Shown here: positions 5,372-5,811 of the stretch, piece after piece
How the letters are laid out: each line of letters opens with the position of its first letter
Position numbering within the stretch: the stretch's first letter is position 1
NCBI GenBank assembly: GCA_023433825.1
Contig: JAEYTU010000029.1
Location: forward strand, 1 to 5,811
DNA length: 5,811 nucleotides
Direction: 5' to 3'
DNA from: Planctomycetota bacterium
GTDB lineage: Bacteria; Planctomycetota; UBA1135; UBA2386
Program-made: the position numbers and the translations under genes
The notes under the pieces: generated by a model
Database searches by the model: none
What the model saw: the letters and a program-made list of their open reading frames with translations, nothing else
Told to the model about the DNA's origin: nothing

Positions 5372-5811
5372 ATGCCTGTAGCGAAATCTTTCCTCCTCGC
5401 CTCGTCCCTGACTGCGTTCGCTGCGACTGCGTTCGCGCAAGTCGAGCCGAATCCCCTACCCGCTCCGACCGCTCCGGCGCCGGTCGCACCCGGCGCGCGA
5501 GTCCTGCTCCACTACGCGTCGTTCGACCCGCTCGTCGCCGTTCCGGCGGTGCCGCCGGAACTCGCGGCCCGCGCCGACAACGAACTGTTCGTCGTGCAGT
5601 TCCGCAGCGAAGTCTGCGAAGAGTTCCGCGCTGGCGTGCTGGCCACGGGCGCGCGGATCCATCACTACCTGCCGGAGCAGTCGTACCTCGTGCGAATGAC
5701 CGCCGCGCAACGCGCTCGCGTCGCCGAGCTGTCGTTCGTGCGGTACGTCGGTGCGTTCCATCCCGCCTACAAGATCGCGCCCGACCTGCGTTCGGAGCTG
5801 TCCGCCGGCGT
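5372..5811 (+). CDS. Secreted subtilisin-family (S8) serine protease precursor, N-terminal part, 3' partial
   Basis: Only the first 146 codons are in the window; the frame is open to the right edge, so the catalytic D-H-S domain is not visible. The start gives a textbook Sec signal (K5, hydrophobic 7-21) with a likely cleavage after A22 in T-A-F-A/Q. A proline- and alanine-rich linker follows (about 26-42). From about residue 68 the sequence matches the inhibitor-I9-like propeptide of bacterial S8 proteases: an E-L-F-V-V-Q-F strand, a G-A-R-I-H-H-Y-L-P stretch, Y-L-V-R-M, then V-R-Y-V-G-x-x-H-P-A-Y-K-I near the end. The last pattern directly precedes the protease domain in the homologues I recall. 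The assignment therefore rests on the propeptide alone. Alternatives are another secreted protein that uses this propeptide-like domain. It has its own candidate promoter and is probably transcribed separately from the phosphatase gene. Confidence 0.72.
   Translation, partial: MPVAKSFLLASSLTAFAATAFAQVEPNPLPAPTAPAPVAPGARVLLHYASFDPLVAVPAVPPELAARADNELFVVQFRSEVCEEFRAGVLATGARIHHYLPEQSYLVRMTAAQRARVAELSFVRYVGAFHPAYKIAPDLRSELSAG

Overview
The window is a GC-rich stretch (roughly two thirds G+C by eye) from a bacterial chromosome. All convincing genes lie on the + strand and are densely packed, with start/stop overlaps and almost no non-coding DNA. The most telling taxonomic clue is the C-terminal beta-rich, two-cysteine domain of the gene at 2927-3937. 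From memory it resembles a tail module seen on many secreted proteins of Planctomycetota. The compact S8-protease precursor at the right end and the codon choice fit that reading. This assignment is inference; no database was searched.

Left half (1-2839): a tightly coupled envelope-glycosylation cassette. It starts with the C-terminal part of a dolichol-phosphate-mannose-synthase-like family 2 glycosyltransferase (5' end outside the window). Next comes a 110-residue stand-alone LAB_N membrane protein (ATGA overlap), then a 510-residue ArnT/PMT-like family 39 membrane glycosyltransferase (1-nt gap). The simplest joint model is that the GT2 loads a sugar onto a polyprenyl phosphate in the cytoplasm, the carrier is moved across the membrane, and the GT39 enzyme passes the sugar to a lipid or protein outside. 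The LAB_N protein is the unexplained member. Seventeen bases downstream sits queF, the last enzyme of preQ1 synthesis for queuosine tRNA modification. It is probably co-transcribed but functionally unrelated.

Right half (2927-5811): exported proteins. A signal-peptide protein has one CxxCH haem-c motif, a Reeler-like beta domain and the planctomycete-type tail. It overlaps by GTGA with a purple-acid-phosphatase-like metallophosphatase that carries a full set of metal ligands. After a 142-base gap with a plausible sigma70-type promoter, a secreted subtilisin-family (S8) protease precursor begins and runs off the right edge.

I saw no tRNA, rRNA, CRISPR array, insertion sequence, attachment site or origin. 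The most promising items are the stand-alone LAB_N protein as a candidate lipid-sugar transporter and the translationally coupled haem-motif protein and phosphatase pair.
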